Assembly: GCA_028047635.1 (NCBI GenBank)
Contig: JAOFXR010000029.1
Span: 1-35,339, forward strand
Length of the DNA stretch: 35,339 bases
Source of the DNA: Verrucomicrobiales bacterium
GTDB lineage: Bacteria > Verrucomicrobiota > Verrucomicrobiia > Verrucomicrobiales > DEV007
Direction of reading: 5' to 3'
Shown in pieces: positions 1 through 7,934 of the stretch; position 1 is the first letter of the stretch; each line of letters begins with the position of its first letter. Under the pieces are notes generated by a model. It saw nothing but the letters and a program-made list of their open reading frames with translations. It was not told the origin of the DNA and did not search any database. The position numbers and the translations under genes were made by a program.

Positions 1-18
1 TAGTGAAAGTCGGTAGTT

Positions 19-1020
19 ATGCCAGCTAAACCACATCGCCCGGAGATTTCCGTTGGTTTATTCGTCCTCGTGGGATTTCTCCTCCTTGGGGGGCTTCTTC
101 TGCAGTTCTCGAAATCAGGCCCTAATCGACAGGGCGGCTACCCCATTACGTTGGAAGTTCGTGACGCTTCAGGAATTCGAGACGGTGTTCCGGTGCGGCT
201 CGGTGGCATTGATATCGGGATCGTTTCTTCGCTCCCGCGCTTAAGCAGCGAATCAACCGTGATCGAAGTTCCCCTCACGATCTACCCCGATATCAAGATT
301 CCCGTCGGATCAGCCGTTCAAATCGCAACAAGCGGCCTCATGGGCGATAGCTTTGTCCGCATTTTGCCTCCGGTAGAATCGACCGGTGAATTCATTGAAA
401 AGGGCACGCTAATTAGAGCGGCTGAGACGAAGACCATCAACGATCTGACAACCAATGCCGGCAGCGCTATCGAAGAAGTCGAGACGACGATGACAGCAAT
501 TCGCGATTCAGTTCAGCACCTCAATGAAATTTTCACACGAATCGAGAAAGGAGTTCTCAACGAGGAAAACCTCTCGAATCTCAGTGAACTCCTCGTCGAA
601 ATGCGAACGCTCTCAGGGCAGCTGAAAACAGCGACGACGGACGTTGGCCCTCTCCTTGAAGACACATCAGCGGCCATCAACTCCGTCAAAGAAGCCGCGG
701 AAACGGCCAATGCGACCTTTACCAACGTCGACGGCACGATGCAGGAATTTAACAAGACGCTCGAAACAATCAATCCAGCAGTAAAGGAATTTGATGGCTC
801 TCTCGATGAACTGCGCGGCATGATTACCTCGGTAAACGTTCTCGTGAAAGAGATCGATCAGGGAGACGGGCTCGCGAGCGCGTTGATCAATGACGAGAAG
901 CTGAAAGCGGATCTTGAAGAATTCGTGACCAAGCTAAATAAAAACGGAGTGCTTTTTTATCCCAAAGCAAATGGTATTCTTGAGCGCAACCGGCCTTCCC
1001 AACCGCTCAAACGGCCTTAG
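19..1020 (+). CDS. MlaD/MCE-family lipid transport protein
   Basis: This is probably the periplasmic substrate-binding subunit of an Mla-type ABC system that moves phospholipids between inner and outer membranes. The sequence shows one N-terminal membrane segment (about residues 12-30, rich in L, F and G). An MCE domain follows at about 40-118, with the typical stretches VRLGGIDIG and MGDSFVRI. Residues 130-290 form a long polar, probably coiled-coil region, as in long MCE proteins. At 333 residues it is longer than E. coli MlaD (about 180) but normal for MCE proteins with a helical C-terminal extension. It opens a tight plus-strand run of five genes. The permease and ATPase partners are not in the window and may lie just upstream, since stop codons occur within the first 6 bases. 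Family assignment is secure; the exact cargo is inferred. Confidence 0.88.
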   Translation: MPAKPHRPEISVGLFVLVGFLLLGGLLLQFSKSGPNRQGGYPITLEVRDASGIRDGVPVRLGGIDIGIVSSLPRLSSESTVIEVPLTIYPDIKIPVGSAVQIATSGLMGDSFVRILPPVESTGEFIEKGTLIRAAETKTINDLTTNAGSAIEEVETTMTAIRDSVQHLNEIFTRIEKGVLNEENLSNLSELLVEMRTLSGQLKTATTDVGPLLEDTSAAINSVKEAAETANATFTNVDGTMQEFNKTLETINPAVKEFDGSLDELRGMITSVNVLVKEIDQGDGLASALINDEKLKADLEEFVTKLNKNGVLFYPKANGILERNRPSQPLKRP

Positions 1021-1028
1021 AAAATCTC

Positions 1029-1523
1029 ATGTCTCTTCTGTTTCTCTTTAAACGTTTTGAAATCTGGTTACTACTTGCAGTGGTGGTCGGGCTCCTTTTC
1101 GTCGCGTTTTCGCCGGAAGAGATTGACGCAGAGGTAGTCGCAGTGAGCGAGACGCCCGTGCTTTTGGAGAAGAAGCTTGAAGTGGAGCTACCTGAGAACA
1201 ATGGGACTCAAACCGATGAGCCCGAGCCCACTTTCGCGATCAAAGAGGTGAGCGTCCGCCCTGATGGCGACGGAAAAGTAGTAGAAGTGACTCTGTCCGG
1301 TCGAGCGCAGAACGGGGAAGAGGCACTGGTCAATGAGGATACTCTCCGAGCGATGACAGGCTCAGGCGAACCAGTGAGCCGCTTTTTTGAACCGTTTCGC
1401 AAGGAGCTGACATTCCATCCTGAGCAGGTCTCTCTCATAACGACTCGATGGTGGCTCGAAAAACCGACCGATTCGATTTGGCTGGAGTTTCAGGGGCAAC
1501 GTGTCGAAGCTGTGCTTCCCTGA
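1029..1523 (+). CDS. hypothetical membrane-anchored protein
   Basis: I do not recognise this 164-residue protein. It has one hydrophobic segment at about residues 10-27 (WLLLAVVVGLLFVAF) preceded by K and R, so it should be anchored in the inner membrane with the remainder outside the cytoplasm. The exported part has an acidic low-complexity stretch (about 45-65) and then a region of alternating hydrophobic and charged residues that could be a small beta domain. It begins 8 bases after the MCE protein stop and ends 15 bases before coaX, so it is very likely co-transcribed with them. A role beside the lipid transporter is only inferred from position. Confidence 0.7.
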   Translation: MSLLFLFKRFEIWLLLAVVVGLLFVAFSPEEIDAEVVAVSETPVLLEKKLEVELPENNGTQTDEPEPTFAIKEVSVRPDGDGKVVEVTLSGRAQNGEEALVNEDTLRAMTGSGEPVSRFFEPFRKELTFHPEQVSLITTRWWLEKPTDSIWLEFQGQRVEAVLP

Positions 1524-1538
1524 TTTTTCTCTTCGCCT

Positions 1539-2288
1539 ATGACCCAGGAGCGATCCCGTTTTTTACTCATCAACAACAACAACACGCGGACCAAGTTCGC
1601 GCTGGCGTCTGATGACGGGCTCGTGGCTCACCAATCGATTGCGACTGCCGATGTTACTCCCGCCAGCGTTTCCGCACTGCTCGACCAGTGGGAATACGAA
1701 GACGTCATCCTCGCATCCGTGGTGCCATCCAGCGTCTCCGCTTTAAAAGAGGCACACTCAGGAAAGAGATTTGTTGAAGTATCTCATCGCATTCCTCTCG
1801 GCGTTGAAATTGATTTTCCGGATCCCTCTGGAATCGGAGCAGACCGTCTTGGAAACGCGGCGGCTGTGGCTGGTCAGTTCCCGGGGGAATCTGTCATTGT
1901 CGTGGATTTCGGCACGGCGGTTACTTTTGATATCGTGGACTCGCGACCTGCCTACATTGGCGGGGTCATTGCGCCGGGACTGGATGCGATGCGCCACTAC
2001 CTGCATCAACGAACCGCACTGCTTCCCGAAATCGAAATTTCACGCCCGGCCTCGGCAATTGGAAAATCAACCACTCATGCCATGCAATCGGGCGGATTCC
2101 ATGGCTATCGAGGGCTCGTTCGCGAGATCCTCCTCCAGATTGAAAAGGAAACGCAATTACCCTCAAAAGTGATTGCGACGGGCGGATATGCGAGTTTGAT
2201 GGCAGAGGATTTTCCTGAAATCGAGATAGTATCTCCTTACCTGACAATGGAAGGGCTCCTTCGAATCGCACAGATCAATTTTTTATGA
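1539..2288 (+). CDS. coaX: type III pantothenate kinase
   Basis: CoaX phosphorylates pantothenate, the first step of coenzyme A synthesis, in the cytoplasm. The 249 residues match the usual length. Family signatures are visible: a phosphate-binding start (LLINNNNTRTKF, about residues 9-20), GADRLGNAAAV, VDFGTAVTFDIV and GGVIAPGL, and a late ATGGYA. The first motif is unusual: type III kinases normally read D-x-G-N-T there, while this one reads N-N-N-N-T, so both the acidic residue and the glycine are replaced. The other motifs are intact, so it is likely functional or a lineage variant. Its stop overlaps the next start (ATGA at 2285-2288), which indicates translational coupling with the ROK kinase. 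Confidence 0.9.
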   Translation: MTQERSRFLLINNNNTRTKFALASDDGLVAHQSIATADVTPASVSALLDQWEYEDVILASVVPSSVSALKEAHSGKRFVEVSHRIPLGVEIDFPDPSGIGADRLGNAAAVAGQFPGESVIVVDFGTAVTFDIVDSRPAYIGGVIAPGLDAMRHYLHQRTALLPEIEISRPASAIGKSTTHAMQSGGFHGYRGLVREILLQIEKETQLPSKVIATGGYASLMAEDFPEIEIVSPYLTMEGLLRIAQINFL

Positions 2289-3217
2289 GCAAAAAACCGC
2301 GGGCAATAGGGGTCGATTTTGGAGGAACTTCAGTGAAGCTCGCCGTCGTGGAGGGAGCTGAACTGGTCTCCGACGAGCACCGCATTCCGACCCAGGACTT
2401 CAAGGATTCCGAATCTCTCATTGATAGAATCGTGGCCGAAATCGACGTGCTTAGGTCTGCCTTCCCCGCCATTGATGCCATTGGGTTCGGCGTTCCCGGT
2501 TCGGTCGATTTTGGCGCCGGAGTCACTTATAACCTCACGAATGTTCAAGGATGGTCTGAAGTACCGCTCCGCGACATCATGAAAGAGAAAACCGGCCTCC
2601 CCGTGGTGGTGGATAACGATGCCAACTGCATGTGTTTCGCCGAATGGAAGTATGGGGCCGCCGAAGGATTTGAACACGTTATCTGTGTCACGCTGGGAAC
2701 AGGAGTCGGCGGCGGACTGATTCTCAATGGTGACCTTTATCGAGGGAGCCAGTATGCTGCCGGGGAGATTGGGCAAATGAGTATCGATTACGAAGGCGTC
2801 CCCGGTCCCTACAACAACACCGGGGCTCTGGAACGCTATATTGGAAATCGTCAGATTACCGAATGGGCCGGAAGGCTCTACGACGAAGCCGGTGTCACAA
2901 GACCTGAAGACACCTCGCCTGAGAACATGGCCAAGCTCGCGCAAAGCGGAGACCCCATCGCTCACCAACTTTGGAAAAATGTCGCAAGCTGCCTTGGTTC
3001 CTGTCTAATGAGCACCGTATATCTGCTCAATCCGGATGCGATCGTAATTGGCGGGGGCGTCAGCTATGCCGGCGAGGTTCTTTTTCAACCTCTCAGAGAC
3101 TATCTTGAGAATTCACTGACCTCCGAATGCTTCGAGCATCTCGCCATCAAGCATGCTCGATTCGGAAACACCGCCGGAATAATTGGCAGTTCAGCACTCG
3201 CACTTTCGATTTCTTGA
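2285..3217 (+). CDS. ROK-family sugar kinase (glucokinase-like)
   Basis: ROK proteins are cytoplasmic sugar kinases or related regulators. This one has no N-terminal helix-turn-helix, so it is a kinase-type member. Visible motifs are the ATP phosphate 1 loop (GVDFGGTSVKLAVV, near residue 8), GFGVPGSVD, VDNDANC with the catalytic Asp, TLGTGVGGGLI, and a C-terminal VIGGGVS. The region that normally carries the zinc motif C-x-C-G-x-x-G-C-x-E reads NNTGALE and has no cysteines, and the usual GEIGH is GEIGQ. It is therefore a ROK member without the canonical zinc site, and its substrate cannot be predicted. It overlaps coaX by 4 bases and is followed within 10 bases by the O-antigen ligase. Confidence 0.87.
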   Translation: MSKKPRAIGVDFGGTSVKLAVVEGAELVSDEHRIPTQDFKDSESLIDRIVAEIDVLRSAFPAIDAIGFGVPGSVDFGAGVTYNLTNVQGWSEVPLRDIMKEKTGLPVVVDNDANCMCFAEWKYGAAEGFEHVICVTLGTGVGGGLILNGDLYRGSQYAAGEIGQMSIDYEGVPGPYNNTGALERYIGNRQITEWAGRLYDEAGVTRPEDTSPENMAKLAQSGDPIAHQLWKNVASCLGSCLMSTVYLLNPDAIVIGGGVSYAGEVLFQPLRDYLENSLTSECFEHLAIKHARFGNTAGIIGSSALALSIS

Positions 3218-3224
3218 TCTTAGT

Positions 3225-4532
3225 ATGACGGCGATGAAAGCTTCAGAGGACTTACCTTCATGGCTCCGCGCGAGTTTTGTTTTTTTTCTCGCATCATTGC
3301 TGCTGGGGTCGGCAGCTATGTATGTCCAGATCGGAATTGTTTTCATTCTCACTTGTATATTTTTTCGGTGGGCAGGATTGAAGGAAACCGTTCCCCGATT
3401 GCTTCAGTGTGCAAAGTCGATGTGGTGGATGCTTATAGGGTTCGCCGTGATTTTTTCTGTTTCGATATTTGCCCGCCATTCTATTTCTTTTCTTGAACTG
3501 GGCGAGTTGAAGTGGATTCTTTTCCTCTCCATATTTTCTCTGTTCTTTGTCGCAGTTCCATTTGAATTGCGGTTGAGTCCGATGGAGAAAATTGCGGTTG
3601 GTTTTCTTCTATTGGTACTTGTGTATTCGCTCTTGGATTCATTTAGCCAAGTGACAACAGGGAAAGGCTATGGCCGCCATTATTTGTTTGGCGATGAACT
3701 CGTATACTCTAAACGCGGACGTGGACTCCTCACAAACCCGATTCCGTTTGCCGATGTCGTTGGCTCTTTTTTCTGTATCTCCGCCCTCGGTGCTGCGGCC
3801 AGTTTCTCGGTTAAAAAGAAGCGCTTAGGAGTTGTTATGGTCACTGTGGCGCTGCTCTCTTTTATCTGCGTTCTAAACAGTCTCTCTCGGGGCGTCTGGT
3901 TTGCGATCGGGATGACTTCTTTATTTTCTCTATTCGTCCTACCTAAGAGTTTTCGAAAAATCTATTACTTGGGAATTGGAATAGCAGGAGTGATCGGGCT
4001 AACGACCTTACTCGTCAGCCCGATGTATCTACGGCGATTTCTTTCCGCTTTTAGCGTGGAGATGCGCTCCAATGAAATTCGTTTGCAGCTCTGGCATGCG
4101 AATTGGGAAATGCTCAAAGAGAATCCTCTCGGACTCGGATTCAATGTCAATGATTCCCTGCTACCGAGTAAACTGGCAGAGCTGGGTTATCCGGAATCCT
4201 CATTCATGTCGCATCCGCACAATGAGTTTCTTGACTATGCTGCAGCCACAGGATGGCTGGGCATTGCCCTCTACCTTGGGGTTACCATCTGGTTTCTGGT
4301 ATTCTCAGTAAAGTTACTTCGAAAATACACCAAAAGCGGGAACGTCGGCGCGGGGTATTTCATCACCTCGTCGATTCTGGTTCAGATCTTCCTAAATTGT
4401 TGTGCACTGACAGATCAATTTACGACTCCTGCCCGGTTTTTGATTTGTATTGCCTGGGCGGTTCCTCTGGCATTGATGACAAGAGGACAGAATGGTGACA
4501 ACAAAAAATTGATAGTTTCGTCCTCCCAGTAG
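3225..4532 (+). CDS. O-antigen ligase / polymerase family membrane protein
   Basis: This is a polytopic membrane protein of 435 residues with about ten hydrophobic segments. It resembles the WaaL/Wzy_C family, which joins or polymerises undecaprenyl-linked glycans at the periplasmic face. Evidence: SLSRGVWFAI, then the large loop with ENPLGLGFN and SHPHNEFLDYAAATGWLGIALY, the conserved family block. I chose the ATG at 3225. The longer reading frame begins with TTG at 3183 inside the ROK gene and adds 14 non-hydrophobic residues. Base composition is more AT-rich than in neighbouring genes, which suggests horizontal acquisition, as is common for surface-glycan genes. Its TAG stop at 4530-4532 includes the first base of an inserted IS630-like element. 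Ligase versus polymerase cannot be decided. Confidence 0.85.
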   Translation: MTAMKASEDLPSWLRASFVFFLASLLLGSAAMYVQIGIVFILTCIFFRWAGLKETVPRLLQCAKSMWWMLIGFAVIFSVSIFARHSISFLELGELKWILFLSIFSLFFVAVPFELRLSPMEKIAVGFLLLVLVYSLLDSFSQVTTGKGYGRHYLFGDELVYSKRGRGLLTNPIPFADVVGSFFCISALGAAASFSVKKKRLGVVMVTVALLSFICVLNSLSRGVWFAIGMTSLFSLFVLPKSFRKIYYLGIGIAGVIGLTTLLVSPMYLRRFLSAFSVEMRSNEIRLQLWHANWEMLKENPLGLGFNVNDSLLPSKLAELGYPESSFMSHPHNEFLDYAAATGWLGIALYLGVTIWFLVFSVKLLRKYTKSGNVGAGYFITSSILVQIFLNCCALTDQFTTPARFLICIAWAVPLALMTRGQNGDNKKLIVSSSQ

Positions 4533-4555
4533 AGGTCCCCGCTTAAATCGAAGGG
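4530..4555 (+). repeat. left inverted end of IS630-like element
   Basis: It begins with TA, then 8 bases, then CGCTTAAA. The reverse complement of the right end has the same spacing and the same CGCTTAAA core. It overlaps the transposase stop codon (4543-4545) and supplies the last base of the ligase stop codon. Confidence 0.55.
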
Positions 4556-5680
4556 TAAAGTGACCAAAGTTTTGTTCTGGCATCGTCAGTGGTGAACTGC
4601 CAGTTGATCGGCACTGCCTTTTCGTTTTTTCTCGAGGTGTAAGCGACCGTTTCGACTTTGAAGGTTTCCACCGTTGCGATTCGCTCCTTGAGGCAGCTGC
4701 GACTGAGGGCAGCGATCTCGATTACCGCAATATTCAGCCAACTTCTGTGCTTCAGGGTGAAGTGGAACTCAAAACGTTTCACAAGGCGACGGGCTTCGGG
4801 TGCCTCAAACGCCGCATAGAACGATTCGATCGCGTGGGTGTTGAGGTTGTCCTGAACAACGATGATTTTCTTTGCCTCGGGATGGATCTCATCGGCAAGG
4901 TGACGCATCGCGAGGGCGTAATCCTTCGCGGTAAGACGACCGCTCGGCGACACGTAGACTTCGCGATGCCCAAAATGAGGTGATGCCATCATGAAGCCAC
5001 TCACTGTTCCCTTCCGGACAAACTCGTAGTCCTGTCTGGCAATGCACTCAGAACGCATCGGAAGTGGCTCGTTAGCATGCTGAAGGAGTCATTCGGAGAA
5101 ATCGGCGAGGCAGATCAATGGCCTCAACGGGCCCGAGTCCAAAGCGTAGATCTCAAGCACGTCTTCAATCGCCGCTACGAACGCGGCGTTCTGTTTCTTC
5201 GGGACACACCAGTATTGGCTGCGGTGAGGCTGAAGCCCGTTTTTTTTAATGCTCTGCGAACGGACTCGTCCGAAATACTGTCCACCAGTTCGAGTTCGAC
5301 GACACGGTCGGCCAGAAGTTGGAGCGTTCAGCGCGCGCAGCCTTCTGGGGGATCGAAGCAAGCTAACGCTCTGATTTCGGCTTCCAGCTTCCCATCCACC
5401 TTGATCTCGCGAGGCGGGACAAGACGCTTCTTGCGCTCAAGGGACATCAGAGGCCCGTGCTCGTGGCATTGCTTGCGCAATCGCTCGATCGAACTGACCG
5501 CCATGCCGGTTTTCTCAGCGATCTCGACATCCTTGAGGGGCCTCCTTCGCGGTTCTCGTCATTGAACAGAAACACCCTCGCGCGTTGCATCCTCTGCGCA
5601 GAGACGCTTTGCTTGCGGCAAAATGCTTCAAGCTGTTCGCGTTCCGGGGGACTCAATTTGATGCGATATTTCTTGGGCAT
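4543..5680 (-). pseudogene. IS630-family transposase, inactivated
   Basis: Joined across frames, the reading frame gives a typical IS630 transposase. It has an N-terminal helix-turn-helix part starting MPKKYRIKL at 5680, a linker, and a C-terminal DDE domain with VVQDNLNTH and HRSWLN. It is broken four times: a frameshift near 5536-5545, an in-frame TGA at 5328-5330 where Trp is expected (CAR-stop-TLQLL), a frameshift at an 8-base A run (minus strand, 5240-5247), and an in-frame TGA at 5089-5091. The expected catalytic Glu after LN is Val (LNIAVIE), and the first catalytic Asp is not in its usual place (CLADFSE). The longest intact piece is 4543-5058. This copy cannot move by itself. Confidence 0.9.
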
Positions 5681-5730
5681 CCATTGCAAAACACCCAACT
5701 TCAGAGATTACAAGTAAAAAACCATAAATG

Positions 5731-5756
5731 CCATCTACTTTAAGCGTGGTGATTTA
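5731..5756 (-). repeat. right inverted end of IS630-like element
   Basis: Read on the minus strand it is TA, 8 bases, then CGCTTAAA, matching the left end imperfectly. It lies about 50 bases upstream of the transposase start. Confidence 0.55.
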
Positions 5757-5771
5757 CTAGGTGAAATCACC
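5748..5771. repeat. 8-bp perfect inverted repeat at the IS boundary
   Basis: GGTGATTT and AAATCACC are separated by 8 bases. One arm lies inside the IS end and the other outside it. It has no T-run, so it is not a clear terminator. It may be a palindromic target preference or chance. Confidence 0.45.
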
Positions 5772-5788
5772 ATGTCGAAAAATTTTTC

Positions 5789-6496
5789 CTAAACAGGTTG
5801 AAAAAGAAAGTTTCGAAACGGGGCTATATCATGACGATGAGCTACCTCGTAGGTGTGACTCCCTAGGTAGCGTTTACCACGATGCTCGAATTCAGGGCTT
5901 CCGTACCCCATGCCTGTTAGAAATTCTGACACGTCAGCCAGATCGCTATCTGATATCTCGATTAGCAAAACCGGCCTGAAGGCTTGCAGTGTTTCTTTTG
6001 CACCCTTCAAGACTTGCAGCTCAAAACCGTCGACATCGATTTTAATAAACGAAATTGTATCGATGTCCTTCGACTTCGCATACTCATCCATAGTCGTGGT
6101 CTGAACAGTAACGGAGTCAGAATAATCACCTGCCTCTTCAACAAAACTTCCAGACTTCATGGCTCCGACACGGTGCAAAGTCCGTGGCCCACTTTCTTCT
6201 GAAAGCGCGATCTGCTCAAGTTCAACGTTGTTCAGCCTCAGTGATGGAACCATCACTTCAAGCCATTCGAACAATTCTTCCTGTGGTTCAAAGGCTATGA
6301 TTTTGCCGGCATTCCCTACTCGGCGCCTCATCATATGAGTGACCACTCCTTTATGAGCACCAATGTCGAGACAAACATCACCTTCACTCACGAATTCGTT
6401 GATGAACGAAGCCGTGTCGGGTTCCGTTCTCACGCAGTAACGAATCAATCGATGATAGCAGTGGATCTTCTCCAGGAGATTCAACTTGACCTTCAT
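5789..6496 (-). CDS. FkbM-family methyltransferase
   Basis: This is a SAM-dependent O-methyltransferase of the FkbM type, usually acting on sugars or small glycans. The 235 residues include the SAM-binding motif VCLDIGAHKG (about residues 41-50), the acidic end of strand 2 in IIAFEPQ, the T-x-x-x-D-E-Y segment, and the family block ISFIKIDVDGFELQVLKGA. It reads away from the dead IS, alone on its strand next to an O-antigen ligase. Base composition is AT-richer than the housekeeping genes, which together suggests an acquired surface-glycan modification gene. A second, distinct FkbM protein occurs at 20354. The acceptor cannot be predicted. Confidence 0.85.
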   Translation of the reverse strand: MKVKLNLLEKIHCYHRLIRYCVRTEPDTASFINEFVSEGDVCLDIGAHKGVVTHMMRRRVGNAGKIIAFEPQEELFEWLEVMVPSLRLNNVELEQIALSEESGPRTLHRVGAMKSGSFVEEAGDYSDSVTVQTTTMDEYAKSKDIDTISFIKIDVDGFELQVLKGAKETLQAFRPVLLIEISDSDLADVSEFLTGMGYGSPEFEHRGKRYLGSHTYEVAHRHDIAPFRNFLFQPV

Positions 6497-6612
6497 TCCA
6501 GTAACAAAAATCTAACCTACATGGTAGACCTGCGAATTCTAGCGTTAATTCGAAACCATGCACAAATCTTTGAAGCGTTTTTAAGGCTCTGTTTCAAGAA
6601 AGTTGCTTAAAA

Positions 6613-7893
6613 TCAGCCAAACAACCCAACCAGCGGCTTGCCTTTATCGGCGAGCGTGAACGGACGCATGCTGGGTGAGTAAAGCACCTGATCAAGCGGA
6701 AGACCTAGCGCATAACCGATTGTCGCATTGAGATCGGGAACTTTCACCGCATTCTCAACAACCTTGGATCCGCGTTCGTCAGTCTTCCCGTAAACCTGCC
6801 CGCCTTTGATGCCACCTCCGGCAAGCAAACAACTGAAGGCCTGCGGGTGGTGATCCCGCCCTTCGTTCGCATTGATTTCAGGGGTCCGGCCGAACTCTGT
6901 GGCAAGAACGACGAGCGTGTCATCGAGCATGCCGCGACGTTGAAGATCAATCAGTAAAGTGGATAGAGCTGCGTCGAGCTTGCCCGCCATGTCAGGCACG
7001 TTCACAAAGTTCGCATTATGAGTGTCCCAACTTCCGAAGGAAACCTCGACGTGGTTCACTCCGTTCTCAGCAAGACGTCTCGCGAGAAGACATCCCTGTC
7101 CGAAAGCATTCTTGCCATAACGCTCCTTGAGCCCGTCGGGCTCGGCCGCCAAATCAAAGGCGGCGAGGTCTTTACTACGCATCAGCTTAATCGCGTCATC
7201 GTACATGTCAGTATAGGCACGCACATTTTTCTGATCGTATTTTTCGCCGAAAGGAGCATCAAGTTGCTCGGAAAGATTGCGGTGAAAATTGAAACGCTCT
7301 TCGTTCATCCCGCGCACCATCGCGCTGTTTTGAAGCCCGCCTTCAGGATCCCGAACCGCCAGCGGCGAAAGACTGCTTTCGAAAAAGCCGGAACCGGGAT
7401 GCTTGGAATCGTTTCCAATGAGGACATTTCCAGGAAGAGCCGGATTGTTCCTCCCATTGAATTTCAAATCCCATGCGCCCATCGCAGGGTGTCGAATCGA
7501 ACTGCGCATTTCGTAGCTCGTGTGCATGTAGTAATTGCCCTGCTGGTGGGCTCCCTGCGTCGAAGTCATCGAATTAATTACCGCGAGATGCTCGGCCTGA
7601 CGGGCAAGCAACGGCAAGTTGTCGGAGAGCTTCATCTCATCAACCGGCGTATCGATCTGGCCGGTGGCCCCCATCACTTCGTTCTTCCCTTTTGGATTGA
7701 GCGTGTCGAGATGAGACATTCCTCCCGTCATGTAAAGATAGATGACACGCTTAGCCGTGGGAATCTGCTTGAGAGGAGAAGCACCGGCACCTGCCGCATG
7801 ACTGAAATCAGTCAAGCCTGACAAAGCACTCACACCGAGAAAGGATTTGGCTGCGTTGGAGACAAAACGTCGGCGGGAAAGATCGGTTTTCAT
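6613..7893 (-). CDS. Tat-exported DUF1501 protein
   Basis: DUF1501 proteins are exported, sulfatase-like-fold proteins abundant in Planctomycetes and Verrucomicrobia; their reaction is not established. The start has a twin-arginine signal (SRRRFVSNAAKSFLG followed by a hydrophobic stretch and an Ala-rich cleavage region), so export in folded form is expected. Family features are YLYMTGGMSHLDTLNPK, VEVSFGSWDTH, LVVLATEFGRTPEIN and GRDHHPQAFSCLLAGGGIKGG. The length of 426 residues is normal. It lies 41 bases downstream of the DUF1549/DUF1553 gene on the same strand, the standard arrangement of this pair, so the two are almost certainly co-transcribed and work together outside the cytoplasm. Confidence 0.92.
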   Translation of the reverse strand: MKTDLSRRRFVSNAAKSFLGVSALSGLTDFSHAAGAGASPLKQIPTAKRVIYLYMTGGMSHLDTLNPKGKNEVMGATGQIDTPVDEMKLSDNLPLLARQAEHLAVINSMTSTQGAHQQGNYYMHTSYEMRSSIRHPAMGAWDLKFNGRNNPALPGNVLIGNDSKHPGSGFFESSLSPLAVRDPEGGLQNSAMVRGMNEERFNFHRNLSEQLDAPFGEKYDQKNVRAYTDMYDDAIKLMRSKDLAAFDLAAEPDGLKERYGKNAFGQGCLLARRLAENGVNHVEVSFGSWDTHNANFVNVPDMAGKLDAALSTLLIDLQRRGMLDDTLVVLATEFGRTPEINANEGRDHHPQAFSCLLAGGGIKGGQVYGKTDERGSKVVENAVKVPDLNATIGYALGLPLDQVLYSPSMRPFTLADKGKPLVGLFG

Positions 7894-7934
7894 ACTGGCA
7901 AAAGGGTTAGGTGTTAGACAAAACAGGGTTTGAT

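Larger units (their letters stand above)
4530..5756 (-). mobile_element. degenerate IS630-family insertion sequence
   Basis: The element carries one broken transposase reading leftward. It is bounded by imperfect inverted ends that share the block CGCTTAAA, each 8 bases inside a TA dinucleotide (TA at 4530-4531 and at 5755-5756). IS630/Tc1-type elements insert at TA and duplicate it, which fits these ends. The ends are my reading by eye. A second TA at 5758-5759 makes the right boundary uncertain by 3 bases. Confidence 0.75.

Noticed and set aside
5240..5247. Programmed frameshift at the A8 run of the IS630 transposase
   Set aside because: Some IS630 elements use frameshifting, but this copy also has two in-frame stops, another frameshift and lost catalytic residues, so decay explains it better.
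7018..7821. 267-codon open frame antisense to the DUF1501 gene
   Set aside because: The DUF1501 protein on the other strand has clear family motifs and a Tat signal; this frame has none.
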